A stretch of DNA of 64,000 bases. It comes from Hymenoscyphus infarciens (taxonomy: Eukaryota > Ascomycota > Leotiomycetes > Helotiales > Helotiaceae). The position numbers and the translations under genes were made by a program. Below are positions 41,946 through 53,505 of this stretch, in pieces. Where the stretch lies: the NCBI GenBank assembly GCA_001414345.1, contig LLCB01000012.1, positions 124,001 through 188,000 on the forward strand, in the 5' to 3' direction. Position 1 is the first letter of the stretch; every line of letters starts with the position of its first letter. The notes beneath the pieces were generated by a model. The model saw only the letters and a program-made list of their open reading frames with translations, was not told the origin of the DNA and did not search any database.

Positions 41946-42164
41946 AGCCAGTTAGATTTATCAGAGTATCGTCAAAATCTGCCCAGGAGAGAGCCTAAAG
42001 CCGCATGGCAGAGACACCTTTAACCCTGTATTTGCAAATGGTTACACAACACTACATAGACTCTCTTTTTCCGCTCAAAACTCGACCTCAATCATCGCCA
42101 GCTTCATTGCAACTCAAATATTTGCGCCATTTGGGAGTCTGGCTTCTGGAGTTATGTTCTAAGG

Positions 42165-43730
42165 ATGTCCTTCGGCTGGTCTGCTGGGGATATCGCCCAG
42201 GCTATCACCCTCTTCGTGAAAGTTGCGAGGGCTCTGGATGGGGTAGATGGAGCGGGGGCGAGTTACCGCCTGGCTGTTGGGTTCTTGACGACCTTGAGGC
42301 GTACTTTAGAGCCGTTGAAAACCGTTTCTGCTCTTCGGTTATCTCCAGAGTATAGAGATCAAATCCGGGAAATTGTTGACGAGATCAAAGAGCCTATTGA
42401 TAAGTTTTTTCTCAACAGCTGCAAAGCTCCAACGCAGTCTTGGTGAATAATCTATCTATCATCAACGCAACGGGAGAAAACTGCAATGGAGGTTCAACAC
42501 AATGAAGAAGGTTACTGAGTTGAGAACGAGCATAGAAATCCAACTTGGTATTTTGAACAATGTGGTGCAGCGGCTCACATTGTAAGTTGATTTCTGGAAG
42601 ACCAGGATGTCAGTTAAGCTGATCAAAGTACTCTAGAGAAACAGTGGTATCCATGGAGACAAAACTTAGCGATCAGCTTCGGAAAATTTTCCCAGAGGTC
42701 ATCGATCCTTGACTAATCACAATACTCTAGGAACAATTACAACCTATCACGAAAGGTCTGGTCGAAAGCCAAAACTTGGCTACCCAGCGTCATGGAGCAT
42801 CAATGTCAAGATTGGATAAACTTGCCACAATTCCTTTGAAACTCTCAAACAGGTTTGCAAGCAGAATATGAAGCCATATTGTCGAAGTTCTAAGGTCTCG
42901 GACTGACTTAAAGTGCTGTAGTCAATACCATCAAGCAGCATATCAATGGTATCATAGAAGGTCTAAAAGCTGATCACCTCTAACAAGCGAGCGGAAATAT
43001 TCTCTCAAAAAGACTGCAACTAGCTACTACGAGAAGAAGGCAGAATCCTTTGGACCAGCCTCTCCAAGATATAGGGGTAAGATCACAACATCAAACAATT
43101 GATCGGGGTTCCTTGGAAGAATTGTGGGTGTTCTCAGCTCGAGAATGAGCTCAGGACCAGTAACTAACACATTTGGTCAGATATTACCAAATTCTTATAT
43201 ATCTAGGATACTTCCTACGAGGTCTCATGTTAAATATCCGGACCTTGCTCTAAATATTTCTTCAACTAACACTTCACAAGTTTTGCTCTTATCCAGAAGG
43301 TGAAGCCTGTACTAGCATTAGCACTAATACCTCTTGCAAAGTACCATATATCCTTTTATGACGCTCTCGGTAGGTCTCTACGTTATCAACTGTTTCGTTA
43401 GCTACAAGTTCGGTCTAGTTTAACAATATATATGCGAAAAACTACTAACTTCTCGTATAGGTCTTCAAAGCCTTTTTGGAAGATTCGTTTTCTAATACAC
43501 ATGGTGCCCCATGGGTTGATCGTGGCTCATACAAACTGGCTAATGCGAAGGATAATGCTGAGATGACGCCTGAGTCCTGGTCCCAAATGATCGATCCAGG
43601 CACGCAAGTGATGATGTATATGCTTATAGAGACTTCTCTCCAGGGGTCCACGTTGTACCCTGCTGTATTTTGCATAGGAAGTCTCAACAGGACGCCGGAA
43701 TCGTGTGTGAAAACTTGGTTTGTGATCTAA
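42165..43730 (+). pseudogene. Decayed gene, fungal SAGDI-type N-terminus with ubiquitin-like C-terminal relic
   Basis: From ATG 42165, 93 codons are open: MSFGWSAGDIAQAITLFVKV, then a helical region to LSPEYRDQIREIVDEIKEP. I have seen this start on large uncharacterised Pezizomycotina proteins. The frame stops at 42444. The matching sequence continues in another frame at 42478 (KLQWRFNTMKKVTELR), through probable introns at 42582-42636 and 42698-42730, to a TGA near 42870. After about 450 bases with stops, a C-terminal piece resembles the ubiquitin-like domain of such proteins: YDALGRSLRYQLFR from 43348, an in-frame TAG at 43399, a probable intron 43408-43460, then VFKAFLEDSF to ESWSQMIDPGTQVMMYML. 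Frameshift and stops at homologous positions argue for a pseudogene. Function unknown; the domain link is from memory of family resemblance. Confidence 0.6.
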
Positions 43731-44820
43731 GGTATGCAGCTATAGTACTTGGCTAACATAGCCCAGCTCTAAATGCGGGATGGAAGTTCGAACGGAGGAC
43801 GAAGAGAGAGTTGATCTTTCAAGAACGGAGCCTGTAACAGCTCATCACCATAGGAATTTGGAACAAGCAAGTAAGATGATGGGACCTTTTATAAAGAGGG
43901 AACTTCAAAGCTAGGTTCCACGAAGAGGAAACCTCTTTATCGAGGGAGTGACCTTTAAACGAGTAGAACGATGCCTGGCCAAATCCCCATTCCTCAAATT
44001 GAACACTCGGGAAGATTCAAACCCTTCTGCAACACAGCCAATAACAACGACGTCAAAACCGGCTATTGAATTTGTATCCCAGCTTCAGCCACGGCGACTT
44101 TTTCACAAACATTACCCAGCGAAAAAAACCAATATTGGCTTCCAAATCATGATATTAACAAAAGAGTTATCATTCAAGAGATCAAGTATTATCTTGGACC
44201 TGAGGCTACTGTACGACCATATACACGAGACGTACTTTTTTATGTGACCATGTAGTTTTTATATCCTACTTCAACTATCAGGGGGAGGATGGTTTTCTCA
44301 TCTCGACACCGGGAGAATGCTTGACGGATGTGAGCTATTACTTCCGAGCGCTGTGTTGAAGTGAACTCAAACTTATTTGGTATAGGAGCAAATAGATGAC
44401 ATATGTCGTAAGTCCCAAGAAGTATGGGCGAAATAAGCAGCGGCACGCTTGAGAAAAGAGTCCGACTGGCAACTCAAGCGACCCCTTCATCAACCTGTTG
44501 AAATCTCTATGGTGAAATATGCATGTCGTCCTCGCCGTTTCAGAAATCGGGATAAGAGAACGCGTTGGGGGATTGATGATCGAAATCAAGGAAATCTACG
44601 AGATAGCTTCAATTTTCAATTTGAGGGCTCTGGGCAGCTTTTGGAGAGAGAAGAGCATGGCAGATTTGGCTAAGTTTTGTTGCCTCTCGCTTCGCAAGAT
44701 ACTTTCAGGTTTCGTTGTAATTCAGGGGGCTTTGGAAACTACAAGCTCAGTCACTAAACTGAGGTGAAGTGCTATTTCAGAGAAGTTCATCTAACCTTTC
44801 TATTTACTCGGTCTTAAAAT
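43731..44820. other. Gene-poor flank before the second AT-rich block
   Basis: Short ORFs of 60-100 codons on both strands resemble nothing I know. Composition drifts toward AT near the end, and RIP-like loss of CA/TG begins after about 44,900. It may contain further gene decay; I cannot support a gene. Confidence 0.5.
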
Positions 44821-46010
44821 TCATCACCTAAAACGTCACCTCGATTATACGGACGAATTCGACAAAAATTACCGAATAAATGTTTATCACGGTTTTAACT
44901 CGCCTTAGTCTTATTCCTACTTAACCTAGTCCCTCTCTAATCTCTCTTATAACTCACGTATAGACTATTCTTATAAAAAATAAGCACTGGTTTTATACTA
45001 ATCTAAATTTACTTCAAACTATTATTTTAGTAATAAAACTTTATAATAACTATAAAGTAGTACTATAACTTTAAGTAGAGATAAAAGACTTTTATAGTAT
45101 ATTAACTAAATAGTCTATATATAAGCCTCGGACTAGTTATACTCTCTCTACTAACTATAATATTCTATTTTTATAGTTTTTTATAATAACTCTCTTAATA
45201 TAAATATAGTTATAATATATATTTATATTCTATAGTAAAAATCTAAATTAAATCTTCTAGTTTATTACTTAATCTTCTATAACTATTTAATCTAGTAAGT
45301 ACTATAGATAGCTCTTAATTATATAGTTATTAAACTTTTACTTAATATTCTCTTAGTATAAAGAGTTCTATTATTATAGTTTATTATAAAAGTACTATTT
45401 TAAAAGCGCTAGAGAGTATTACTACTTCGTATATATAAGCTAAAATTAACTGAAAATCTATTAAAAGTTATTAACTTCTTTTAGCTCTAACTTCTTTTAT
45501 AAATTATAAAGTAATACTCTTATAAATTTATCTAAAACTAAGTATAGTTATTTACTTAAGTAGAGATATTTAAAATTTCGAAGATTTTTTTCTATAATAG
45601 CGTAACTTATAATATATATTAGATAAAACTCTAAAAGAATTTATTAGTAAAAATAATAATCTTTGAAATTCTAAGCATAGATTAAATATTATAACTAAAA
45701 GATTAGTTAGAAATATATTCTTCTTAGAATATAAGACTTAACATCTATATATAGTATATTCTACGAATCTCTAGCTCTTATTTAAGAGTCTATAGAGCTA
45801 AGTTTAAGTTATAAGAGAGTTATAGTCGTAGAAGAAGAGAGAGAGAGAATTAAGAGCTTTAGTATAAAAAAGATTTACTAACTAATTAAATATACTATAT
45901 ACTACTCTATTATAACTAGCTATTCTCTTATTATCTTATATATAGTTTATTAAACGCTTTATTAAAAGTTTCTTAATAGACTTATATACTCTCTAATTAG
46001 ATTATAGTCT
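44821..46010. repeat. Left part of the second RIP block, host of the retroelement insertions
   Basis: RIP-type sequence without genes. A stretch at about 45002-45115 is matched in inverted orientation at about 59150-59285, and 45395-45490 in inverted orientation at about 50745-50830. The element underlying this block was later split by the LTR insertions at 46011 and 51328. Confidence 0.6.
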
Positions 46011-46015
46011 TACTT

Positions 46016-46324
46016 TATAATAGTATACCGTCATTCTAGATAGCTAGAAGTATCTACTATATATAAGGTTTTAGTAGTTATTATCTTATATTATCTGTTT
46101 TAGGAAGGTTACGTAGGTTTAAGCTTTTATATTAGCTAAGGTTATTTAGTTTTAAACTCTTTTATACTATCTAAACCTCTTATATATAGCTATCTACTCC
46201 TAGAGTTAGAAAAGGCTAGTTTAGCCTTTTCTTTTATATTAAAGCCTAGTATTTATATACGTTATTCTACTAAACGTACTCTTATATACCTCTTCTATAG
46301 TTATATATATTTCATACTATTATA
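46016..46324 (+). repeat. LTR 1 of the three-LTR array
   Basis: 309 bp. It begins TATAATAGTATAC and ends TACTATTATA, consistent with canonical TG...CA ends turned to TA...TA by RIP. It contains TATATATA upstream of the stem-loop GAAAAGGCTA/TAGCCTTTTC. Confidence 0.88.
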
Positions 46325-46343
46325 TAAATTCAAGAAAGAGAGA
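46325..46343 (+). other. 19-bp residue of a deleted internal region
   Basis: It starts TAAA, as the internal region does just after an LTR, and ends in AAGAAAGAGAGA, as the polypurine tract does just before an LTR. It is therefore both ends of an internal domain joined by a deletion, or the trace of recombination in a tandem array. Confidence 0.65.
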
Positions 46344-46652
46344 TATAATAATATACCGTTATTCTAGATAGCTAGAAGTACCTACTATATATAGGGTTTT
46401 AGTAGTTATTATCTTATATTATCTATTTTAGAAAGGTTATATAGATTTAAGCTTTTATATTAGCTAAGGTTATTTAGTTTTAAACTCTTTTATACTATCT
46501 AAACCTCTTATATATAGCTATCTACTCTTAGAGTTAGAAAAGGCTAGTTTAGCCTTTTCTTTTTTATTAAAGCCTAGTATTTATATATATTATTCTACTA
46601 AATATACTCTTATATACCTCTTTTATAGTTATATATATTTTATACTATTATA
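46344..46652 (+). repeat. LTR 2 of the three-LTR array
   Basis: 309 bp, nearly identical in layout to LTR 1. The next bases (46655-46667) are the putative self-primer binding site, with one G-to-A change relative to the complement of the LTR. Confidence 0.88.
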
Positions 46653-49555
46653 TAAAAAAGCTAAACTCTTCTTTACTAGTAATAGCTTTAATAATATCTC
46701 TTTTAAGCTTATTATTATTTTTATTTCTTTTTTAGGCTTAAATTAAACTATTATAATAGTATTCTTAAATAGCTAAGTAATTAGAGACTACTTAGATAGC
46801 TAGTAATACTAAGGTTTAGTATTTATATAAATAGCTAGTAAAAATTATATTATAGATATATTAAGAGATTAGAATATACTAAGTATTCTTAAGAATTCTA
46901 ATAACTCTAGAATTAGTAAATAAGTTAACTTATAATAGTTATTATAAAGGCTTTTAAACCTAATCTTACCTTCTCTCTCTTTCTAGTTCTACTATAAGAT
47001 ATTAAATAACCTTTTAAAGCTATCTCTCTTTTTAAAAGACTTTCTAAACTCTCTCTAAATTAAAACTATATACTAAAGAAGAAGTCTTAAAATAATATAA
47101 GCTTAATCTTCTAAAGAGATAATTAAGACTTTTTAAATATAAACGTTATATAGATAATAGATAGATAAGATAATAGTATATAAAAGATAAAATACTTAAT
47201 TAGAGAAATAGAGAATAAAATTATAAGTAAACTTTAAAGTTAAAAATCTTACTTTTAAACTCTTACTAATCTAACTCTTTTTTAAACTTTTATTTAAACT
47301 CTTCTTTACTTTTAAGTCTTAATTTAAACCTCTTTTATTTAAGAAATACTACTATCTCCCTTTTTAAAAGATACTTCTCTAAATCTCTTTTAAATTATAC
47401 TTATATACTAAGATTTAAAAGATTTTAAAGAAATAATAATAGTTAAAGAGACTAATAAGACTTCTTAAATATAGACTAGATATAGTTAGTTATATAAGCT
47501 TTAGAAGTAAAGAATTAAGAAATAAGAAATTAGCTAAAAAGATAAATAAATAATCTTATATTTTAAAGTTAATAAATTACTATTTTAAACTCTTCTTAAT
47601 CTAATCCTCTTTTAAACTTATAATTAAACCCTCTTCTACTTCTAAGTTTAAATTTATATCTCTTTTAGCTATAAATAGCTACTTCTAATATCTTCTTACT
47701 ACTTCTTAACTCTTAAATTAGATATAAATTAGTTAAAATAAACTTTCTATTAAAATAAAACTTAGAAGTAAGCTCTTAGCTAAGTTATTACTATTAATTC
47801 TAACTAAATATTATCTAACTTTATAAGTATTTTAAACTTCTCTTAAACCTCTATTAATAAATATTTAAAAAGACTATAGTTATAGATTAAGTTTTTACTA
47901 GTATAAAAGTTAAAAGAGATAAAAGTTAAAAAAGATAGAAGTAGAATTAAAAAGAAGATTATACTAAAGAAACGTTTACTTTTTAAATATAGCTATACTT
48001 AGAGAAAATAGTAATAGTTCTTTTATATATAGAATAAGCTATAAATAAAGTAGAATACTAAAGTATTAAATATTTAGAAATAACTATACTTATTAATATT
48101 AGTACTTTAGTTTAAAAGAATACTCTTTTATCTTTATCTAGTTTAGCTTTAAACTCTCTACTATCTAATAATAACTCTTTTTTTAAAATTAAAAGATAAA
48201 TAAGTTCTTAAGTACTCTAAAAGAAATAAGGTAGCTTATAAGCCTAAGTAATATAGTTCCTATAATAGTACTACTAAATATTATATTTAAAACTATACTT
48301 CTTTTTTTATTATTTTAAATATTAAATAATATTTTTTAACTTTAATAATAACTTTACTTTTAACTAACTAAAACCTTATCTATTATTATTTTAAATATTA
48401 AATAATAATTTTAACTTTAATAACTTTAATATTAAGTTTATTTAACTAGTTAAACTACCTCTTTTATTATTTTAAACTTTAGATAGTATTTTTAATATTT
48501 AGTAATAACTCTTTTATTTTAATTAGCTAAAACCCTCTCTTTTATTATCTTTAAATACTTAGATAATTTAATAAACTTTAATAATAACTTTACTTTTAAC
48601 TAGCTAAAACTATTTTTATTATTATCTTTAACTTTAAATAATATAATAACTTTAATAATAACTTTATTTAACTAGCTAAAACTACTTCTTTTATTATCTT
48701 AAACTTTAAATAGTAAAAACTTAATAACTTAGTAATAACTTTATCTTTTAACTAACTAAAACTCTACTAACTCTAATTAGAGTCTTATAATCTTTATATT
48801 CTTTTTTACTTTCTTTTACTTTAAGCTAAGCTAAAAGTCCTTTTTTTTATTTAAACTTTTTAAATTAGATATAAATTAGTATACTCTTAAAAGAATAATA
48901 ACCTCTTAATTAAGTTATTACTATTTATAATATTATTAACTTTTTTATTTCTAAATTTACTCTAAATCTTTACTAACCTTAGTTTAAATAAACTTATACT
49001 TTTTTTTTTTTTAAATTTAAATTAGATATAAATTAGTATACTCTTAAAATAAGTTCTTAACTAAGTTATTACTATTTAATATTACCTCTTAACTAAATAA
49101 CCTTTAACTCTATTCTAAATTCGCTTCTAACTCTATTTTAAACTTTTTCTAATTTTATTTTAAACTTTTTAAACTTTTTAAACTTTTTAAACTTTAAACT
49201 TTAAACTTTCTCTAACCTACTAGATAGGATTAGACTATACTCTTTTAGTAGATATAAATACTTACTTTTAATATTAAAAGAGTAAAAATAAAGTCTCTTT
49301 ATAAGTATTTATAAAGTTAATTTAAAACTAATATCTTACTTATAATAAGTTTAATAAATAAAGTATCTATAAACTTAGATTAGCTATAATTTAGACTCTA
49401 ACCTTCTTACTTATAATAAAATTAATAAAACATAACTAATATAATAACTTATACTATCTTAATTTAGTTTTAATAATAATACTATAGTATCTTAATTTAG
49501 TCTTAAATAATAAGAGAGAGAAGACTTAAGATAAGTCTTTTTTAAAAAAAGAAGA

Positions 49556-49864
49556 TATAATAGTATACTATTATCCTAGATAGCTAGAAGTATCTACTAT
49601 ATATAGGGTTTTAGTAGTTATTATCTTATATTATCTATTTTAGAAAAGTTATATAAGTTTAAGCTTTTATATTAGCTAAGGTTATTTAGTTTTAGACTCT
49701 TTTATACTATCTAAACCTCTTATATATAGCTATCTACTCCTAGAGTTAGAAAAGGCTAGTTTAGCCTTTTCTTCTATATTAGAACCTAGTATTTATATAT
49801 GTTATTCTGCTAAACGTACTTCTATATACCTCTTCTATAGTTATATATATTTCGTGCCGTTATA
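49556..49864 (+). repeat. LTR 3 of the three-LTR array
   Basis: 309 bp, preceded by a polypurine tract and followed by the TSD TACTT. The 3' end TGCCGTTATA is less RIP-altered than in its sister LTRs. Confidence 0.88.
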
Positions 49865-49869
49865 TACTT

Positions 49870-51327
49870 AAAGTAGTACTATACTTTAACTTCTTTTATT
49901 AAAGCTTAAAAGACGAAATAAAACCGTTAAAAGTGTTTTATAAAAGTTAACTAGTAGAATAAGATTATAATAAGATATTACGCGGAAATAGATCTATATA
50001 ATACTCTATTTCTTCTATATATATAGTAGAGTTTTTACCTCTAAGTATAAGGCTTCTTAGAGCGTTTTTAACTTAAAAATACGTTTTATAAGAAGAGATA
50101 GAAATAGATTATATACTACGGTTATAGAGATAAGAGTAAAGAAAGATAGAACTTAGAGAAGAGTTTCTAAACTAGATCGATACTAAGTAGAGACTTTAAG
50201 TTAGATATAGTAAGTATATCTTTTTATAAAATATTATTTAAATTCTTATAGAAGAGATAGTTAGAGTATTAGTAGCTTATAAGTTAAGGAGATCTTTATA
50301 TACTTAGAGTAAAGAGAACTAGAAAGAGAGTATATACTACTTAGTTATAGCTTTAGATAGAACCTCTTTATAGAAGCTATTAGTTACTAAGTAGAAGGAA
50401 TTAGCTAGCTAAGGTTTTTAAGTTTTTCTTTAGCTTTAGAGTATAAACTAAATTAAATACTTCTTTTAGAAGAAGTAGTTAAATAATAGTTAATTTAGTT
50501 AATCTATAAGAAAGACACGTCTAGATAAGAGAGAAAGCTATAGTAGTTCTACTATAAAGTTATAGATAAAGCTCTAAGACGTCTTATATAGCTTACTCTT
50601 TTAAAAGAGCTATTAAAAAAGCTATATAGAAGAATAAACTAAGCTTCTAAAATATATATATATATATATATATATTCTTCTTATAAAGTTCTACGTCTAT
50701 TATTATTAAAATATAGTATAATATATACTTACTAAGTTATAAAGCTATAAAAAGAAGGACTTTTAATATATTTTTAGTTAATTTTAGCTTATATATAAAA
50801 AGTAATAATAATCTCTAGTAAAAGCTTAAAAAGTTATCTAAAAAATAGTAGTTTATATTTAATAGTAGTTATAAGTCTACTTTATATATTTTAACTATAT
50901 CTTCGACTTACTATTAAAATAGATTAAAATATAAAGATAAAGATTAAGATTTTAATATACTAAGAAATCTATTACTTATATAATAGTCTTTTATTTAAAT
51001 CTTCTTAATTAGAAAGTAAAACTATTTATAATTCTTTCTATTTCTATTAAAAACTTTATAAGAATAGTAAGAATAGATAAAAATAAGTTTAGCTAAATCG
51101 TCTTATACTAATCTAATTAAATATACTAACTATAACTTATAACTTCTTTCTCTAATATCTTTTCTTATTTTTAAAGAATATTACTCTAATCTTTTAGATT
51201 AGAGTTAATAGAGTTAGAGTTCGAGCTTAAATTAGAGTTAGTAAAATATAATTCAAGTAATATATATTTATTCTTCTTAAGTAATAGTCTTTATAGTTAG
51301 ATTACTTCTAAGTAGATTAATATAAAG
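49870..51327. repeat. RIP block segment between two retroelements
   Basis: Continuation of the host repeat after the array. No gene is readable. Part of it (about 50745-50830) is an inverted copy of 45395-45490. A TA microsatellite lies at about 50651-50675. Confidence 0.55.
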
Positions 51328-51332
51328 CGAAT

Positions 51333-51645
51333 TATAATAGTATACTATTCTAGATAGCTAGAAGTATCTATTATATATAAGGTTTTAGTAGTTATTATCT
51401 TATATTATCTGTTTTAGGAAGGTTACGTAGGTTTAGGCTTTTGTATTAGCTAATATATAACGTTAGTCGGTTTTAGACTCTTTTATACTATTCGAACCTC
51501 TTATATATAGTAGCTTACTCTTAGAGTAGAAGAGGGATAGTTTTTCCTTTTCTTCTATATTAGAGGCTAGTATTTATATACGTTATTCTACTAAATATAC
51601 TCTTATATACCTCTTCTATAGTTATATATATTTCGTACTATTATA
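51333..51645 (+). repeat. 5' LTR of the outer element
   Basis: 313 bp. It contains TATATATA and then AGTTTTTCCTTTT at 51539-51551, whose exact reverse complement lies just past the LTR at 51648-51660. Confidence 0.85.
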
Positions 51646-51647
51646 TA

Positions 51648-51660
51648 AAAAGGAAAAACT
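51648..51660 (+). promoter_or_regulatory. Putative self-primer binding site, subfamily B
   Basis: AAAAGGAAAAACT lies 2 bases after the 5' LTR, the place of a primer-binding site. It is the perfect 13-base reverse complement of 51539-51551 in the same LTR. I see no tRNA 3'-end complement here. A self-priming role is inferred by analogy with Tf1. Confidence 0.6.
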
Positions 51661-52341
51661 CTTCTTCGCCGGTGATAGCTTTAATAATATCTCCTTTGAG
51701 CTTATTACTACTCTTTATTTAGAAGTTGATTTAGCCTCGATTTAGAATATTATAATAGTATTCTTAAATAGCTAGGTAATTAGAGATTACTTAGATAGCT
51801 AGTGATACTAGAGTTTGATATCTATATAAATAGCTAGTAAAAATCGTATTATAGATATATTAAGAAAAGCGAGATATACTAAGTGTTCTTAAGACTTCTA
51901 ATAACTCTAGATTTAGTAATATAGTTATTATAAAGGCTTCTAAATCTAATCTTACTCTCTTTCTTTCTCTAAATCGATATTATATTAATAGTTCTACTAC
52001 GAAGTATTAAACGACCTTCTAGAGCTATTTCTCTTTTTAAAAGACCTTCTAAACCCTTTTTGAATTATACTTATATATTAAGATTAAGAAGATTCTAAAG
52101 AAATAATAACGATTAAAGAGACTAGTAGAACTTCTTAAATACGAATAATATATAGAAGAGATAGTAGTATATAAAGGATAAAATAATCAGTTAGAGAGAT
52201 AGAGAATAAAATTATAAGTGAACTTCGAAGTTAAAAACACTCTATCTCTAAACTCTTACTAATCTAACTCTCTTTTAAACCTTCGTTTAAACTCTTCTTT
52301 ACTTTTAAAGCCTTAATTTAGACCTCTTTTATTTAAGAGAC

Positions 52342-52696
52342 TATGATAGTATACTATTCTATATAGCCGAGATTATATAGTATATGCCGTGTTTCAGTAG
52401 TTGTTGTTTTATATTATCTAATTTAGGAAGGTTATATACGTTCGTACGTCCGTCCGGACTTTCGGACGTACTTCGTAGGGTTCGGGCTTTTGTATTAGCC
52501 GACGTATGTCGTTATTCGGTTTCGTACCTCTTTTTATATTATCCGAAACCTCTTATATATAGCAGCCTACTCCTAGAGTTAGAAAAGGCTAGTTATTGTT
52601 TTCTTCTGTATTAGTGCCTAGTATCTATATACGTCATTCTACTATACGCACTCCTATATGCCTCTACTATAGTTATATATATTTCGTGTTATTATA
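52342..52696 (+). mobile_element. Solo LTR with little RIP, TSD GAGAC
   Basis: 355 bp between GAGAC at 52337-52341 and GAGAC at 52697-52701. It keeps many TG and CA steps (TATGCCGTGTTTCAG, GTTGTTGTT), unlike all its relatives. It also carries an extra insertion with inverted GTACGTCCG/CGGACGTAC arms near 52444-52471. The primer-site equivalent is changed to AGTTATTGTTTTC. Confidence 0.85.
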
Positions 52697-52701
52697 GAGA
52701 C

Positions 52702-53140
52702 ATAGCTAGCTCTAATACCTTCTAACTTACTTAATATAGTACTAAAGCCTCTTTAAATACTCTTTAATCTTAATAAAAAAGTAAGATAACTAAAAAGATT
52801 AAACTTTTAAGATAATAGTATTTTACTTATATACTAATAATAGAAGATATTAGTATAAGATAGACTCTATATAAATACTAACTACTATAGTTTACCTCTA
52901 ATATATAAAGCTCTTATTTAAGATATAATAACTAGACTAGCTAGAAACTACTTAGAGCTTAGATATAAGTTAGAGTTAGTTTAGAATACTTTCTAAGATT
53001 AAGAAGAGATAGTTACTCTTTTAAATACCTACTTTTTAACTAGTTATAAGATAGAGGATACTAAGAACGCTTTTAGATTCTTATAAATAGATAACGAAGA
53101 TATTAAATTTAGTTCTACTATAAAGTATTAAGTAATAACC
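52702..53140. repeat. Extra segment in the outer element
   Basis: About 430 bp of RIP-type sequence with no counterpart at this position in the other family members. It is probably another old insertion or a rearranged internal piece. No gene is seen. Confidence 0.4.
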
Positions 53141-53181
53141 TATTTCTAAGACTATCTCTCTTTCTAAAAGCTATCTAAATA

Positions 53182-53490
53182 TATAATAGTATACTATTAT
53201 TCTAGATAGCTAAGAGTATCTACTATATATAGGGTTTTAGTAGTTATTATCTTATATTATCTATTTTAGAAAGGTTACGTAGGTTTAAGCTTTTATATTA
53301 GCTAAGATTATTCGGTTTTAGACTCTTTTATACTATCTAAACCTCTTATATATAGCTACCTACTTCTAGAGTTAGAAAAGGCTAGTTTAGCCTTTTCTTC
53401 TATATTAAAGCCTAGTATTTATATATATTATTCTACTAAACGTACTCTTATATATCTCTTCTATAGTTATATATATTTTATACTATTATA
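53182..53490 (+). repeat. 5' LTR of the nested element
   Basis: 309 bp, TATAATAG...TACTATTATA ends. AGTTTAGCCTTTT is at 53384-53396, downstream of a TATATATA box. Confidence 0.9.
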
Positions 53491-53492
53491 TA

Positions 53493-53505
53493 AAAAGGCT
53501 AAACT
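53493..53505 (+). promoter_or_regulatory. Putative self-primer binding site, subfamily A
   Basis: AAAAGGCTAAACT, 2 bases inside the 5' LTR, is the perfect reverse complement of 53384-53396. Compared with subfamily B it differs by CT versus AA, matched by AG versus TT inside the LTR. Confidence 0.6.

Larger units (their letters stand above)
40949..42164. other. Intergenic region downstream of VPS54
   Basis: The first 100-150 bases are likely 3' UTR, with T-runs at 41036-41047. It also contains an inverted repeat, a 12-bp palindrome and a 127-bp tandem repeat, listed separately. No coding region is supported. Confidence 0.6.
46016..49864 (+). mobile_element. Three-LTR retroelement array, 5-bp TSD TACTT
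   Basis: Order: LTR 46016-46324, 19-bp remnant, LTR 46344-46652, internal region 46653-49555, LTR 49556-49864. The flanks are TACTT at 46011-46015 and at 49865-49869, so the array is bounded by one target duplication. A purine-rich tract (about 49545-49555) precedes the last LTR as a polypurine tract should. The ~2.9-kb internal region is RIP-mutated in all frames, colinear with that of the 53182 element, and too short for a normal gag-pol, so the family may be non-autonomous. Low-complexity AAACTTTTT runs lie near 49160-49215. Confidence 0.88.

Noticed and set aside
43948..44767. Overlapping ORFs of 70-100 codons
   Set aside because: No domain, no consistent splice-joined frame, and several conflict with each other.
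52384..52614. 76-codon ORF in the second RIP block
   Set aside because: It lies entirely inside a solo LTR and is open only because that copy kept TG and CA.
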